Below are positions 36,101 to 48,480 of a stretch of 64,000 bases of DNA, piece by piece. Every line of letters starts with the position of its first letter. Within the stretch, counting starts at the first letter, position 1. The notes under the pieces were generated by a model. The model saw only the letters and a program-made list of their open reading frames with translations. It had not been told where the DNA came from and searched no databases. The translations under genes were made by a program, and so were the position numbers. Location of the stretch: assembly GCA_031308135.1 (NCBI GenBank), contig JAHLJT010009419.1, forward strand, positions 186,125,829 to 186,189,828, written 5' to 3'. Source of the DNA: Acheta domesticus (taxonomy: Eukaryota > Arthropoda > Insecta > Orthoptera > Gryllidae).

Positions 36101-37286
36101 TGATTGTGATCTACAACATGTATCCGATGTGAGGGAAAATATTAGGAAACAATTAGGTCATACTAGGGTTAAAGAAACTGCCCTTTACAATAGACTGCGT
36201 TACGTCACTGAAAAAATGTCACGAAAGATGGATGTGGTTTTCCCTTCAGTTTTCAACAGTTCGTTCTAATTCACACATTTGAGGAAATTTTTTGAACTGG
36301 GAAGTGTCATTGCAACAAAAGAACAATATAAAACATACAATTTATAAAGCAGTGAACAGCCAACCAAAGATTTATATTTAAAAACTCAACTGAATTTATT
36401 ACTTTCTAAATTGCTTAGAAAATAGAGAAAGTTTCTAATTCTCTCTATCTAAATAAATCTTAAACAATGATGCACAAAAATGTTCATTTTTTTCTAATAA
36501 AACTTTCATATACCATGCACATCAGAAAACCAGTCATTATGGCTTACTATTCTCCAACACAATACTCCAACTTATGAACCAAGAAAACCTATTATCACTT
36601 CTCCAAGAGATAAAGAAGTTAAAAGGTACAAACAGAACTCTCCTAAAAACTAAATAAAAAATGAGGAACATAAAACTTACAAATTGTCTAACACAGCATT
36701 ATTTTATTCTTAATTTTCTTCATAACTCTTACAAAAACTAAATCAACAATTATCATTTTAATTAAAGACTTGCATAAGAAGAAATGTCCTTCTTTAGAGT
36801 ACTGCAATGAGCACAAGTTTCAAGTTGCAATGAACTCTATCACAACTGACAGAATCACAACATATCTTTGCACTTCAACAAAGACTAACATGAAATGGTA
36901 AATGTTTCATATACCACTCTACTTACATAATTGCAACTTTCAGTTACAATTACTGTGTTAAATAATGAATACATTATATTCAATACAAAAATAGATACAG
37001 ATTATTAAAAGGTGATAGTACTACAATTTTTAACACCAATCTGATATTGTCAGCCAATTGATTCTAACTGATTTTCAAAAGTAAAAGTAAATAAAATTCT
37101 CTTATACTGTGAAATTTGTAATTAACATCAAGTATTCAGGGTTGATGCAAAATTTGTAGCACATTGTTATAAATCTAAAATATTTGATTTGATGGGTGAT
37201 TACAATACACAGATGAATGTATGAAATAAAGCACCAAATGTTGAATAACCACAAAACTCACAAACTGCAGAAAGCATACTGACACC
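33156..37286. other. AT-rich DNA between the two convergent genes
   Basis: A 13-base G run occurs at about 33233-33245. Two short blocks (33246-33345 and 33430-33515) are GC-richer but unassigned. Open frames (for example 34584-34874 and 36051-36269) lack domains and have AT-driven composition. The part next to 37287 is probably the 3' UTR of the MRGBP gene. Confidence 0.45.
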
Positions 37287-38820
37287 TCATGTTCTCCGCC
37301 TTTTCATAGGTGGGGGAGTTGCAGTGGTAACAGGACTGGCTGATTTATTTGATCCAGCATCATCTGGTTTTAAAGACCCCCGTGTTGGTCGCTTTCCACC
37401 TCGTTTTGGAGAATCTTCAGTCTTTGTATCAGTCACTTCCTTAAGTCTTTCCTTTCTTGCAGTTAAAGTAGCTAATGAAACATCTTCAAAATCTTCATCT
37501 TTCTTAGCTTCTTTTTTTTCTTTTAAACTTACTCTGGGTTTATTTACTTTTTGGTCCTGATTTTCAGTAACCTCTTTCTTAACTTCTTTTGGCAATTCTT
37601 TAGTCTCTCTTTTCAATTCTTTTTTCAGTTCTTTATCTTTGCTTTCTCGTCGTACTTCCTTTGCTTCCTTAGGTGCAATTTTCTTAGGCTCTTTGATTTC
37701 TTTTGGTTCCTTTTTTATTTCTTTTGGTACATCTTTCACTTCCTTTTTGAGAGCAATATTCTTAACCTCTTTGACAATTCCTTCTTTCTTGTCTACTGTT
37801 TCTTTCTTGACAATTTCTCTTTTAATTCCACTATCACTAACTGATCCATGACCCGCCTCCAAGCTCTTTCTCTTTTCTTCCATTAAAGTAGCAAACTCGG
37901 CAAGTGGAAGGCTGAATTCTTTTTCCTCATTTGGAAATGGTAGATTTTCAGTGTCATCCTTAAAAACACATGTACTTTGTTGTAATACACAATGATGAGG
38001 ATTTTAAACAAATGGAGATGTAATAAAATAACAAACTCATCTCTAAAAAAACATTTTAATTTGACTGGTTTCTACAAACAATTTTTAGTTTAATAAATAT
38101 TTTTTCCCTTCAGCCCAATGATAATCAATGCTTCATGTGGATATTTCTAATAGTAGCAAATAAAGGGATATTCATGTTCTTGGAAGAACTTTCAATTCTT
38201 ATCAACACTGATAGAGAAAGTTGTTTATTAGAGGTGATTTTACAGGCACTTATTTCATTTAACTAAGTTTTCTCAAAACTGAAAGAAAATGACTGCATGC
38301 TTATGAGAATTCAGATAAGATTTGAAAACTTTTTCAATTATTGGTAGTATTAAACATGGTTTAAATTACTTTCAACTGGATTAATATTCTTACCAAAGCC
38401 TGCAGGTCATACATGGTATCTAAATGATCCCAAATAACTTTCGATGTTATATTATCCTTGTTGTTAATTGAATTTTTAAATTTCTCTAATATGCAGACCA
38501 TCTGGAAATACTTATTGACACCTGCAACAAATAATACAGAGTAGAGGAATTTTGGTTACAGCTTCTTTGAAACACATTAAAACTCCGAAAATATAATTCA
38601 CATCCAAGTAAATAAGGATTCGATCTCATTAGTAAGGTTATATTATACAAATGAGAACTCTGGCAAGAGGAAGTCGTATTTACATAAATAAGAAATGGAC
38701 TGTATCCACTAACGTACCAACTGGTTTATGACCATGCATAGCATAGAATAGCTGTACTTCTGCATCGACATTCCACTCAATTTCATCCGAAATATTTTCT
38801 ATCTTCTCTTTAACCGCCAT
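37287..38820 (-). CDS. MRGBP: MRG/MORF4L-binding protein (MRGBP/Eaf7), 3 exons
   Basis: Exons on the - strand are 38718-38820, 38394-38521 and 37287-37958. They total 903 bases (300 residues plus stop), in phase with GT-AG junctions. Residues 1-77 form the conserved Eaf7/MRGBP domain, with [37 protein letters not shown] and [17 protein letters not shown]. The next stretch ([14 protein letters not shown]) also fits the family. The protein is a subunit of the NuA4/TIP60 histone acetyltransferase complex that binds MRG15/MORF4L proteins in the nucleus. From about residue 110 the tail is dominated by Lys-Glu repeats, and it ends in MKRRRT, a likely nuclear localisation signal. The tail is longer and more repetitive than in vertebrates. 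The start is the only ATG before the conserved domain. Identification is confident. Confidence 0.92.
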
Positions 38821-38920
38821 GTTCACTATTGTTCACAAACTGTTCACAAACGTGGTCCACAGTGCAAAAGCGTCCCAAAGAACAATCGAAAATTTCGATA
38901 GTCGATTGTGCAAACGTAAA
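38821..38920 (-). promoter_or_regulatory. MRGBP 5' region with direct and inverted repeats
   Basis: Directly upstream of the start codon, TGTTCACAAAC occurs twice in tandem (about 38829-38850). Further up, ACAATCGA (38882-38889) and TCGATTGT (38902-38909) form an inverted pair around a TTTCGATAG core. The core resembles the TATCGATA promoter element (DRE) of insect housekeeping genes but is not exact. No TATA box is seen. Assignment as promoter is inference from position. Confidence 0.4.
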
Positions 38921-40244
38921 CAAACCTTTTAGTTACAGGAACTTGTTCACAGAGTGCAGATATTATTTTTCCAGTTAATGGCGTTTTTAGCGGCAAATGA
39001 TGCTGAAATGCTTCGGATATGGGCAAAAACTCGCATTGTGTAGTATACAGATAAGTTCATGTACCTCTGTGCGAATGTGTTGGTTTCTCCTACTGCCAAT
39101 TTGAACCAACATTATTTATCTTACTGCTTCAAACATACTGGACCTCAATATGACCACGTGTTCTTCGGCATCATGAACAGGTAGGAGAGGTGTCAAAGTA
39201 GCATTTAATTTTAATCGTTTGTAACAGTGTTTAATTACTCCACTTTGATAAGTGCATTTATTTTATAATTTTCATGTTTCTAATTATTATTTTCTTGACA
39301 CTGAATTGTCAACTATGGATATTAACTTGCGCGAGGTAGTCCCCGGGAAATTTTGACAATTGGTAAACGTCATTGCAGTCATGAAAGAAGATCTGTCAAG
39401 GGTAAATTGCTTCGAATAAAATTTTGTGTTATTTCAAATAAGTTTCGTTTTAATGATTAATATTTTAATTATTTCATTATTGAGCAATACGAACTGTTTG
39501 ATCGAAAGTGAACAGAAGTTTTGTTACCAGTTTAGAGAACGGTATACTTATGAATTTACCAACCTTTACGAGTATTTAAGTTTACCGTAAAGCTCTTGTA
39601 CATTAGATAAATAATTAGATATAAAAACTAAAATGCATCAAATTAGATAATAAAGTTCGAAACATACTCATTTCAGAGAACAATATAGTATTTTGCGAAA
39701 ACTGTTTCCCAAACGTGCCATTGATTATTTTTTTAAATATTGAAATATTAAAAAATGGATAAGTGGAGTTAGTTATCCCTAGCAGAATAAAATTTTTTTA
39801 TTGCTTTTCGCGAAATTTCAATATAATTTCTGTACAAATTTAATTTACGGGGAACTCTCTTAGCACTTAGAACTCTCACATAGTATGACAAATTTTCCTC
39901 GGAAATTTGATGTGAATCATTTCAAGAATTTCATTGTGAAAATGTTACACTGTAAACCGTTAATTGAGAATCATCAACTTTTTTTTATTTACATATGACA
40001 TAGTTCACTAGTTAATGAATAAAACTTACTGAAAAGAGAGTAAATTGCATCTTTATCGATACAATTAATAAATGCAGTTGATTTCGTATCGCTCGGTTGT
40101 TAGATGGCTTATGCAAGTTCTTCCCCTAAAATATAAAAGTTTCCGAAATATTCAGGTTAAAAAGGGGGAAAATCGGGGATTGAATATATTTATTGCATTT
40201 TGTATAATAAATGTAAATAATGCAAATGTTTGTGTTATTCCGCC
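38921..40244. other. AT-rich upstream flank of MRGBP
   Basis: No gene, transposase or repeat family was recognised. Confidence 0.45.
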
Positions 40245-41070
40245 TATTCTCGAACTGCGCGTACCAACTGAATGTACTTTTCGATGACGCGAACGACACA
40301 GCTCATGTCATGCAACAAGGCTCCAAGGAAGGGCCTGCCCGCCATTAAAATGTCTTTTCACGTCTTGCGTTATGAAACAGCAACTTTTTTATATTTGTAT
40401 GTAAAGAACTGTTGTACTGTGGACCCGTAAAAACTTGTATACAATGTTATTGCTGAATTTGTAAAGACTATTTTTGATGAAATATTGAATTTATTGTAGC
40501 GTTAGACGAGGATATTGTATTTGCTGTTCTTGGGTAATGCGCGTGCTAACTTTTGGAAACTTTTGTGTGGTGTTGAGCAACATTTTCTGCCGCTGCAGGC
40601 GCGCAGAAATTGAAAGAAAACAATGCAGCCTCCGGCCACGTGTGAAATACAAGTATTTTATTATTCCACTTATTCCCATGCTGCGCACACGATTGAATGC
40701 TTATACTCAGTGCGTTACTGCTTACGACACAGTTGACATACGACAGCAAGACTCCAAGGAAGAGGCTACCCGCCATCAGATAATTGGTATTCACATGTGT
40801 TACGCAGTAGCAACTTCTTTGTATTCTTGGAATGTAAAGAACTGTTGTACTATATACGATACTTCATTGTTATTGAAGTCTTCACGAAGACTGATTTTGT
40901 TGAAGTAGTTTTGTTGCAGTTATGCGAGAGTATTTTATTTGTCGTTGTTGAGCAGCCTGCGCGCGTCCTACATTTAAGGAAACAATTTTGTGCAATTTTG
41001 TTCAGCGACGTTTTTCTACAGCAGGTCACTAGTGTGTGGTCACACGTGAAAAACATGCGTCGGTATTCCG
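40245..41070 (+). repeat. Two-unit tandem repeat, ~432-bp period
   Basis: Unit 1 starts near 40245 and unit 2 near 40676. Anchors recur at constant spacing: AAGGCTCCAAGGAAGGGCC with CCCGCCAT near 40317 and its variant near 40749, and TGTAAAGAACTGTTGTACT near 40399 and 40832. Shared CGACACAG and GTGCGTTACT-like segments lie between. The units differ at many positions. A third unit sits at 32690-33155. The coding frames crossing the units do not match each other, so this looks like non-coding repeat DNA. Confidence 0.7.
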
Positions 41071-41719
41071 AGTAATGTAAATGTAAAGAAGTAGAGTTAG
41101 ATATTGAATACCATTGTTTCTTGGAATTAAAATGTTATTAAGGAATGCACACTACATTTAATTCATATTTGTTACTTTGCTATGATTTACCCTGATCACA
41201 TTAATCGCAAGAACAAGTAAATGCTATTTTAAACTTATGATATTGAACAAATTAAATAATCAGGATTATTTACCAGCGACCTGAAAGTCGCTGAAGGGTA
41301 AGTATTAGTGTGAGAGCGATTCTATTGAACGATCCTAGAGTTCGTATCATATTTATTACTGCTACATCATTATCGTAAGAGTTACAAATCTTGTCATCAT
41401 TGGGTACCGAAAAGCGAATTGTTTCAATAGTATTTTTATAAATAAACATAAGTATCAGGACGCACTCTCCTGACAATCACATGATTACAGAATTCGATTC
41501 TTCAATAAGGAGCCAATATCCCGAACGTTTGTGGACATCTTAAAGAATGCAATTTGATATTCCTCAACTATTTTTCAACAGCATTCACATTTCTTATCAG
41601 TCATGTCACATTTCTTTAAAATCAGCTTAGTGTGGTGTCTCTGTTGAAACAACAGTTGAAAGTATTTTCCTATTTATAAATAGAAAATTAAAGTATACAT
41701 TTCAGGTTTTTAAATTAGA
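41071..41719. other. AT-rich stretch with nothing identified
   Basis: No structure was recognised beyond AT-rich background. Confidence 0.4.
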
Positions 41720-41835
41720 TTACCAGGAAACGAAAAAAAAATTCAGTTCCCCACCAGCAGGCGGAGATGGTATCTCGTGGATACCTCGTTTACCCCAAAC
41801 GGAGGAGTGGAGAGGTCTAGCCGTAACAACGGAAC
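41720..41835 (+). repeat. Perfect 116-bp direct repeat, left copy
   Basis: This is identical base for base to 43631-43746, including a run of nine A. It starts TTACCAGGAAACG and ends CCGTAACAACGGAAC. The repeat is richer in G and C than its surroundings. Together the two copies bound a 2.03 kb interval, with GAT present just outside both outer edges. A miniature terminal-repeat retrotransposon, a recent segmental duplication or two insertions of a short repeat are possible. The ends are not TG...CA. Confidence 0.9.
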
Positions 41836-42012
41836 TGCTTGCGCAGGTCACTCAGTTATGGAAGGATTATTTTGGGCGCGGACTGGAGATTCTTTCGTCT
41901 AAATTAGACCATTAATCTATTTTGCCTTCCGGTTTGGGTCTTTGGACACGGCTTGAATTTCTCTAGACCTATCGTGAATATACTATTGCAGAAAGAGACC
42001 AGTCTCGGAAAA

Positions 42013-42019
<7 letters not shown>

Positions 42020-42045
<26 letters not shown>

Positions 42046-42205
42046 GATGAGTGAAGCAGGAAGGGAGAGGGGAAGGATGAGGGAGAGACGCGGAGGGAGA
42101 GGGAGAGAGGGGGAAGGAGGAGGAAGAAATGCGGAGAGAATGGGGGATGAGGTAGAGAGATGGAGAGAAATAGAGAGCAAAGGGAGAAGGGAGGGAGAGA
42201 GTGGC
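42020..42205 (+). repeat. (TG)n(AG)n run and purine tract
   Basis: Nearly all bases on the + strand are A or G, in GAGAGGGA and GGAGGAAG-like units. Open frames here (SLSLS-type or GREREG-type) are artefacts of composition. Confidence 0.9.
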
Positions 42206-43630
42206 TGACAGCAAAACCACTGATTTTACCTAACCTTCTCAGGATATGTTACCTCCTCAACTCTTTTTAATTACCACATTCCCAGGAAAGTTTAAGAAAC
42301 CACTGCACTATGATACACTGCATACTGCACAGTTAGATCAGCCAGAAGATGAAAGGCTAGAAGATAAAAAAATACACAACCTAGAAATGTGAATGTAAGA
42401 AAAGTGAATGTTGAATTGAAAGAAAATGTGATAGTTCGTTTACTCGTATGTTCTTCCAAGTATTCCTTTCTGTAAGACCGGAGACGTAACTAGGGGTAGG
42501 TGCAGACTGGGTTTATGTCCCGAGCACTAGAACAGGAGAGGTCCTTAAACATATTTGCTTCTCCCACCAATAGGTGGGAAGTTCTAGTAAAAGAAGTTCC
42601 CTTATCTCAAACTGCGAAGCAAAACTAGATGGTCCACTAAGAGGGGAACTGTAACTAATAATACGCATTTAGGTTAAATAATAGATATCTGATATTAAGA
42701 TCGTCCCATTGACTATTGCTGAACCTGAAACGGAAGAAACTTCTCAGAAATGTCAAAACGTTCGATTTCATTTTCTTTGCCTGGTTGTGATGTAAGGAAT
42801 AATGTCCCATTGACATTGTCAGTAAACTGTTAAAAAGAGAAGACATCACTTGCAGTACATTTTGACCAGATCAGCAGAATATATCGTCTTATCTGATAAT
42901 TGAAATCAGAAAGGTCACACAGTCCTACTGATGCAGTAGCAGAAGCGAAAGATATAAACGCTTAGCCTAGATCCTCATTTTGAAATAGTAAGGAGCAGAG
43001 AGAAGTAGCGGGTGTTTGGCGAAAAAGGCAAGAGCAATAATGAAACACATTCATTCTCAGAAGAAAAAGGATTCAGATTGTTAATCATAGAAATAGTAGG
43101 TGCGATTCTGAAAGAACCGAGACGAAGGTTTCATGCCATTCCAGGCACGAATAGTTTATTTGGCTTTCTCAGTGGAGCTCAGTTTGAAGCAATAAATGGA
43201 AAATAATTGAAGAACCAGGCACTTGAGTTTTGTTCCACGTGTAAAGAACACTTTCAAAGGGACGAGTTGGCGATAGAAGTGGAAAGTTTGAAGTATAATG
43301 CAATAGGTTTAAGCCCTATATGAAAGTATCTACACCATCATGTCTTCTGACGGTAATACACAAAACTAATTTCAAGATACGAATTCCAACATAACTCCAG
43401 AGTGGAGAATTCTTTTCACAATACCAGTCTCAGACGCCTCAAATAAAAATAATTTTTGGGAAACTAAACATGTAAAAAATTTCTTCCGAAACTTAACAGA
43501 ACAAAGGCTAACCAACCTAAACGTCACTTCCGTAGAACAGAAGTTCAGCTTCAAAGCAATCTTTTGAGAACATTGTTAAAATATTTGCGGCCTAAAAACC
43601 CATAAAGTTAAGTTTTAGTTTTAGTTTTCG
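42206..43630. other. Interval between the 116-bp repeats
   Basis: No gag-, pol- or transposase-like sequence is seen. A 64-codon + strand frame (43012-43206) has no known domain. If the flanking repeats are terminal repeats of an element, it is a non-autonomous one. Confidence 0.45.
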
Positions 43631-43746
43631 TTACCAGGAAACGAAAAAAAAATTCAGTTCCCCACCAGCAGGCGGAGATGGTATCTCGTGGATACCTCGT
43701 TTACCCCAAACGGAGGAGTGGAGAGGTCTAGCCGTAACAACGGAAC
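43631..43746 (+). repeat. Perfect 116-bp direct repeat, right copy
   Basis: This is identical to 41720-41835 in the same orientation at a distance of 1911 bases. Inner flanks of the two copies differ completely, so the identity stops sharply at both edges. Confidence 0.9.
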
Positions 43747-44169
43747 GATTTATCGTATTTCATATTTTGTAAATACAGTAAGAGATTTTGTAAAGTATCT
43801 AAATAAAAAACCGCAAAATTGTAACTTAAATAAAATCTGTTATTCCTAATATTAGTACTGTCGTCTAATTGAGTAATGTCGTCTAATTGAATACCGTCTT
43901 CTAAAGCAACAGTATGTTGCTTCACTTCATGAACATTATACACATTCCAATACCACTTTGATAAAACTTTTCATTTCATTTTCAACGATTATGTGCGAAA
44001 GGAAATGCCAAACGTGCTAGTCTCAAATTATATCAATTGAATTAATTTGTTATTTATTTTTGCACTGAAATTACTGCAATGTAACCTCCTCTTTGAAATC
44101 AAGCTTGAACCTCCGCCCCCCTCCAGAGTTCTTGCCCTGGATGAAAACCTCTGTATGTCCTATATTTTA
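43747..44169. other. AT-rich stretch with nothing identified
   Basis: The TCGTCTAATTGA motif occurs twice near 43861 and 43879. Nothing else was recognised. Confidence 0.4.
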
Positions 44170-45772
44170 ACTAGTGGTGCTACAGAATGGCACAGACTTT
44201 CCCGTATTAGTTTTCTATTTCCGTTGGTCTCGGCTAGCTATTCCGACTCGACACATACTCTTACCAGCTGCCATCTGTCGCCGTCTAAAGTACTTTTTTT
44301 TTTACATTTTCTTAATTTTTCGGTTTTCTAATGGTAGAACGGAAATATTATTTTAAGAATATTAAAGAACAGCAAAACCTTGTCCTTTATAGCAATTTTC
44401 CTTCAAAAATGTTGAGCCGTTTTTAAAAAATCGGCTTTTAGGCGGTATTGTAAATGCAAAATTTGAAGCTCGTTTTCACAGAAAATATGAGAGTTTTTGA
44501 AAACTCTCATTAGAAGTAATTTGAAGCACATTAACCCACAAATACAATAGTGTTTACAAATTCCTGGAAATGTGCACATTAACTGTGTGAGAGATCTTAA
44601 AAAATTACATTTGTGTAATTTAAAAAAAAAACAAAAGAATACAGAAAAAAATTTCCGTCATCTTCAACAGTGTAATAAGTATGAAAAGTTTGAAGAAAAA
44701 AATTTGGAGCCATTTGTGAAAAAATGCCGTTTGAACGTTTCTAAAAATGCTGAAATTTCAGCTAACATTTATAGAAAACTATTTAGTTTTCGAGAATTTT
44801 ATATGACATTATTTAAAGCACATGTACTCATAAATGTAAAAATGTGAACAAATCGACACTAATACAAATATTAACGACATGAGAGACATGTCAAAAAAAT
44901 TACATTTTTGTAATCTGTACAAAAACCAAATAATATAGTAATATGATGTTAATGTCATATTATAGAGTACATTTAGCACTATCCCCTCCAAAAGTTAAAG
45001 ACAGAATTTTGAGTCGTTTTTTTGAGAAAATTGTGTTTTTGTTATTTTTTAAAAATTGCATATATTGCACGCAGTAAAGCGCGAATACTACTAAAATATT
45101 GAAAAAATGTACCTGATCTTAATGAAAGAACTCGCTATGAAGAACAAATCGTATTTGAAGGAAAAATCTCTATCTTCAATTTTGTAGTTGTAGGAAGACG
45201 ACGAAAAAAAACCAAATTTGTGCAATTTTCGAAAATTCAGAGTTACCCGTGAAAATCGGACCTATGCCACCTTTATAAGTGTATTTTACTATATTTTTAA
45301 AAGAAATCTAAAGACAAAATTTTGTGCCATTTTTGAGAAAATATTGCAAATGTCCAGGGGCTGGATGTAATGTACCTCCAAGAATTAATGAATGTTATTC
45401 ACAATCGCAGAGCTTTGATTCAGACCAGATGGACTGGGATTTCTTCAATTGGGAAAAAATCTTACGCATGGTTCAGACGCTAGTGTTGTTGACATACACC
45501 GGACAGACAGATGGATGGAGGGACGGACGTTTAGCTGTCAATTGGTTTTTCGGTATCAAGGACCCACAAATCAGGGATTCTGCTTACATCACATGTTAGA
45601 CGATTTTTTCCTTAATTTAGCAACTGGATTTATCCGCTTTTTCGTTACCAGGGCCTGGCAATTAATTTTTCTTTGCCAAAAATCCACCGTTTTTTCGCGC
45701 AGCATTACATAACTTTCCCTATACTAAGTATATTACTCCGTATATACGTATGTGTTCGGGAAAGTAAAAAGT
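44170..45772 (+). mobile_element. ACTAGTGG-family TIR element, copy 2 (3' TIR lost)
   Basis: The left end ACTAGTGGTGCTACAG, with AATGGCACAGAC and TTTCCCGTAT, matches the element at 8807-10365 through its whole length in the same orientation. Shared blocks include CAGCTGCCATCTGTCG, the AT-rich GAAAA-type interior, the GACGGACG motif near 45520 and the terminal TTTCCCTATACTAAGTATAT block at about 45710. After GGGAAAGTAAAAAG the TIR is missing, so the right end is truncated. Interior open frames (44572-44847 and 45324-45599) are not conserved between copies. Confidence 0.75.
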
Positions 45773-46546
45773 AAATTACCGAAAAAAGACAACACTTTAT
45801 TTGTCATAGTATGCACGATAACATTAATACGTTGTATACAATGCAATGTTTTGGAATGGAACTGCTTTTCAGGGCGCAACGGGAGTGTTAATTGTTAAAA
45901 GTTATTACGAAATGAGGAGGCAGGGGGTTAGATAAAGATAAATTTGAGAGCGTATTTTTTGATTTGCCATTTTCAAAGAATGGAATATTTATAGAAAGCT
46001 TGCTATGTAACTTTTTTCTTGGGTGTTAATGCTATTAACGTTGTGTACTAATCTTTTGACATTCACACTTATATTACTACCACGCAGTGGCGACCCATGC
46101 ATGATTCAGAGTTCATGCAGAGAAAGATACGTCGGTTCGATTTGCCCGCGGTTTCCACCAGCCCACATTGTAAGAGTTCAACGCGCGCAAGCTGCTCTGT
46201 CCATGTCTGTTAAGACGTTTGTTGAAATGCCGAATATAACGTAACTCATCTCACTTGATGCGTTCATGTAGTTGAAAAGAAAGACTATAGACGGCAAATC
46301 AAAGGAAATGATTCTCCCTTTCTGCGGTATTGTTCCATTAAAAAAACATTTCATCACTTATAACCGTAGGAGCGCTGCGAGTTTAAGGACGATTAACCCA
46401 CGAGCTGGTTGAGAGTGACCAATAGCTGAAGAGTTCCTCCTCAGAGAGACTTCGAGAGTTTTCGCGTCGCTTAAAAATCAGTTTCGCTATAATTATCGAA
46501 TTAGATAGTAAACATTTTCCCTCGTAAATGTACACTTTTGGGATCA
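45773..46546. other. Unassigned intergenic DNA
   Basis: This is mixed AT-rich and moderately GC-rich sequence. The 73-codon frame at 46023-46244 shows no domain. Confidence 0.4.
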
Positions 46547-46910
46547 ACCAGCGTGGCACCGCCCCAGCCGAGACAAGCTCTAAGCTCCCGACCGGTCTCC
46601 CGGCATGTATGGTAGTGTAGTGCATGTAAGAGTAAGTACGTGTAAGAATGGGGTGGGGATACATGGAAGGAAGGAAATATCGCGCGCGGTCCGTTTATTA
46701 GGGCACTGCTTCGACATTCGCTTGGTGTTGATCGGAGAAACCACGGAAAACTACCTATCAGAGCAGCCGGCTGCTTAAATTCTCAAGATAGCGACTGCTG
46801 TCGACTTAGCTACCAAGCTGGTGTCGAAAACCCTGCCAACGTCGGGACTCGAACCTAGGACTTCTCGGTCAGAGGCACTGCGGTGACATCAATTGATGCC
46901 CCGAGACCCC
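46547..46910 (-). mobile_element. tRNA-derived SINE, 3'-truncated copy
   Basis: On the - strand the head carries a perfect B box GGTTCGAGTCC (about 46844-46854) followed by CGAC. An A-box-like region sits near 46895-46908. The body shows the CGGTCCGTTTATTAGGG, GGCACCGCCCCAGCC and GTATGGTAGTGTAG blocks of the family. It stops before the (ATCA)n tail. Confidence 0.8.
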
Positions 46911-48150
46911 TTTCCCGGTACCATTCCTTTGACTTCCACAATGCATTGTGGAGATTTTCGTTGTTATGATCTATGGAGACGGAAAAAAAACTAAATCATA
47001 TATTACGTTAATACATTGCGGAAAATGACCAATAACATATTATGAATTAAATTGTGAAAAACTAATATGAATTAGGTGCAAAAAATACATCCCAAGCTTA
47101 TCCTTTTCGTGGTGCACCTTTTTGGCTAGAAATTTTAAGATGTGTTCCAACTTTTCTAGCCATTTCCAAACATATTGGGTCTTGCGGTTCTGATGTATTC
47201 TGCATAAGTACATTCAGTTGTAGATCTTTGAAGGTTGTCAGGATTTTTGTTTTGTAAAAGTAATTGTTGAGAAATAGCACTAAGAAGAGGAAAAATTTCA
47301 GTTTGCATCGGCCCGCGTTCCCACTAGTTCACCGGGGAAAAGTGTACGTGTAGTTGCTATTTTCTCGGAGCCTACGCCAGCGAAGTGACATCCATCACTT
47401 TCCATCTGCAGTGCTACTGCTGGATTCAAAATGATGATGATGATGATGATTACGACGACGACAAAACCTAATACTTAATTGAATTTTAGCTGACTGGCCT
47501 TCAGCAGAATTTAGATGCTGCAGGCCCCGATTTAGTCGGGCACCCCCGTTCCAAAAACATATTTCCGATTTATTAAAAAACAATAATTATTATGTAGTTA
47601 CTTTTTGTATGCAAATGGAAATCACAAATTGCGTACAGAATTTGATTGGAAAATCAAAATTGCTTACAGAATTGGATATTTTGGCTTAAATACATCTTTG
47701 ATTAATTGTCTACAAAGGCAAATACATATTTAGTTCATAAAGGTTATGAAACATTTTCGGGACTTGGGACCCCAACTATGTTGGACAAAAATGTATTTTT
47801 GCTTAAATACGAGTTCGTAATTACGCGTTGCAAAGATGTTCTCTTAGTAAATCCTGACCCTTGCAGTCTCGCTGTCAACACGGAAATGAGTAGATACGAA
47901 TCAAATTGGCCCCCAATTCTTTTTAAAAAGATTTTTTTTATTTTAAAAAATTTAGAAAATACGTAGGAAATTAGGCGCTGCATTACATATCCAGTGTTCC
48001 CTTACATGGGTTCGCGTTAGTCGTTCTGTCTTCTTCGAGTATGAAGTCAATTCCTTCTCAATGGTTACGATAGGGTTCTACAATAGCCAAAAGTTAGAAT
48101 CGAGTTTTCGTTTGTTACAAAATTAGCTTGGAGATCTCTCAGGACGTGAG
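46911..48150. other. Unassigned intergenic DNA
   Basis: A (GAT)n run with GAC units lies at 47430-47461. A GCAGGCCCCGATTTAGTCGG patch near 47520 contains a short inverted repeat. No gene was recognised. Confidence 0.4.
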
Positions 48151-48361
48151 ATGCGTGGGCAATCGTGATCGTGTTAGTGCCGGCCCACTGTGTGTCGCTC
48201 GCTGTTGCCGCCGCCGCCGCCGCCGTCGCTGCCATCGCTGCGCTGTCGTCAGCGCACTTGGTTTGTGCTGAGTGTGTACCGCGGTGACCGGCCGAGGAGG
48301 TGGCGGCGGCGGCGGTGGGGGCCAGCACAGCGCTCGTTCCTCGTCGCGCGGGGACCGGTGC

Positions 48362-48422
<61 letters not shown>

Positions 48423-48480
48423 CTCGCGCATCCGCCCGTGCTTCCGCCTGCCCCCCGGGGAAGTTTTCTGCGCCTGCCGT
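48151..48480 (+). repeat. GC-rich block with (GCC)n microsatellite
   Basis: An uninterrupted run of about 18 GCC units (48365-48419) is surrounded by shorter CCGCCG and GGCGGC runs in a CpG-rich block. All six frames are open for long distances and translate to poly-Ala, poly-Pro, poly-Arg or poly-Gly, so none is called as a gene. It could be a CpG island or first exon of an unseen gene, but nothing supports that directly. Confidence 0.85.

Noticed and set aside
37551..37851. Phe/Leu-rich frames on the + strand opposite MRGBP exon 3
   Set aside because: They are the antisense shadow of the Lys/Glu-rich MRGBP tail.
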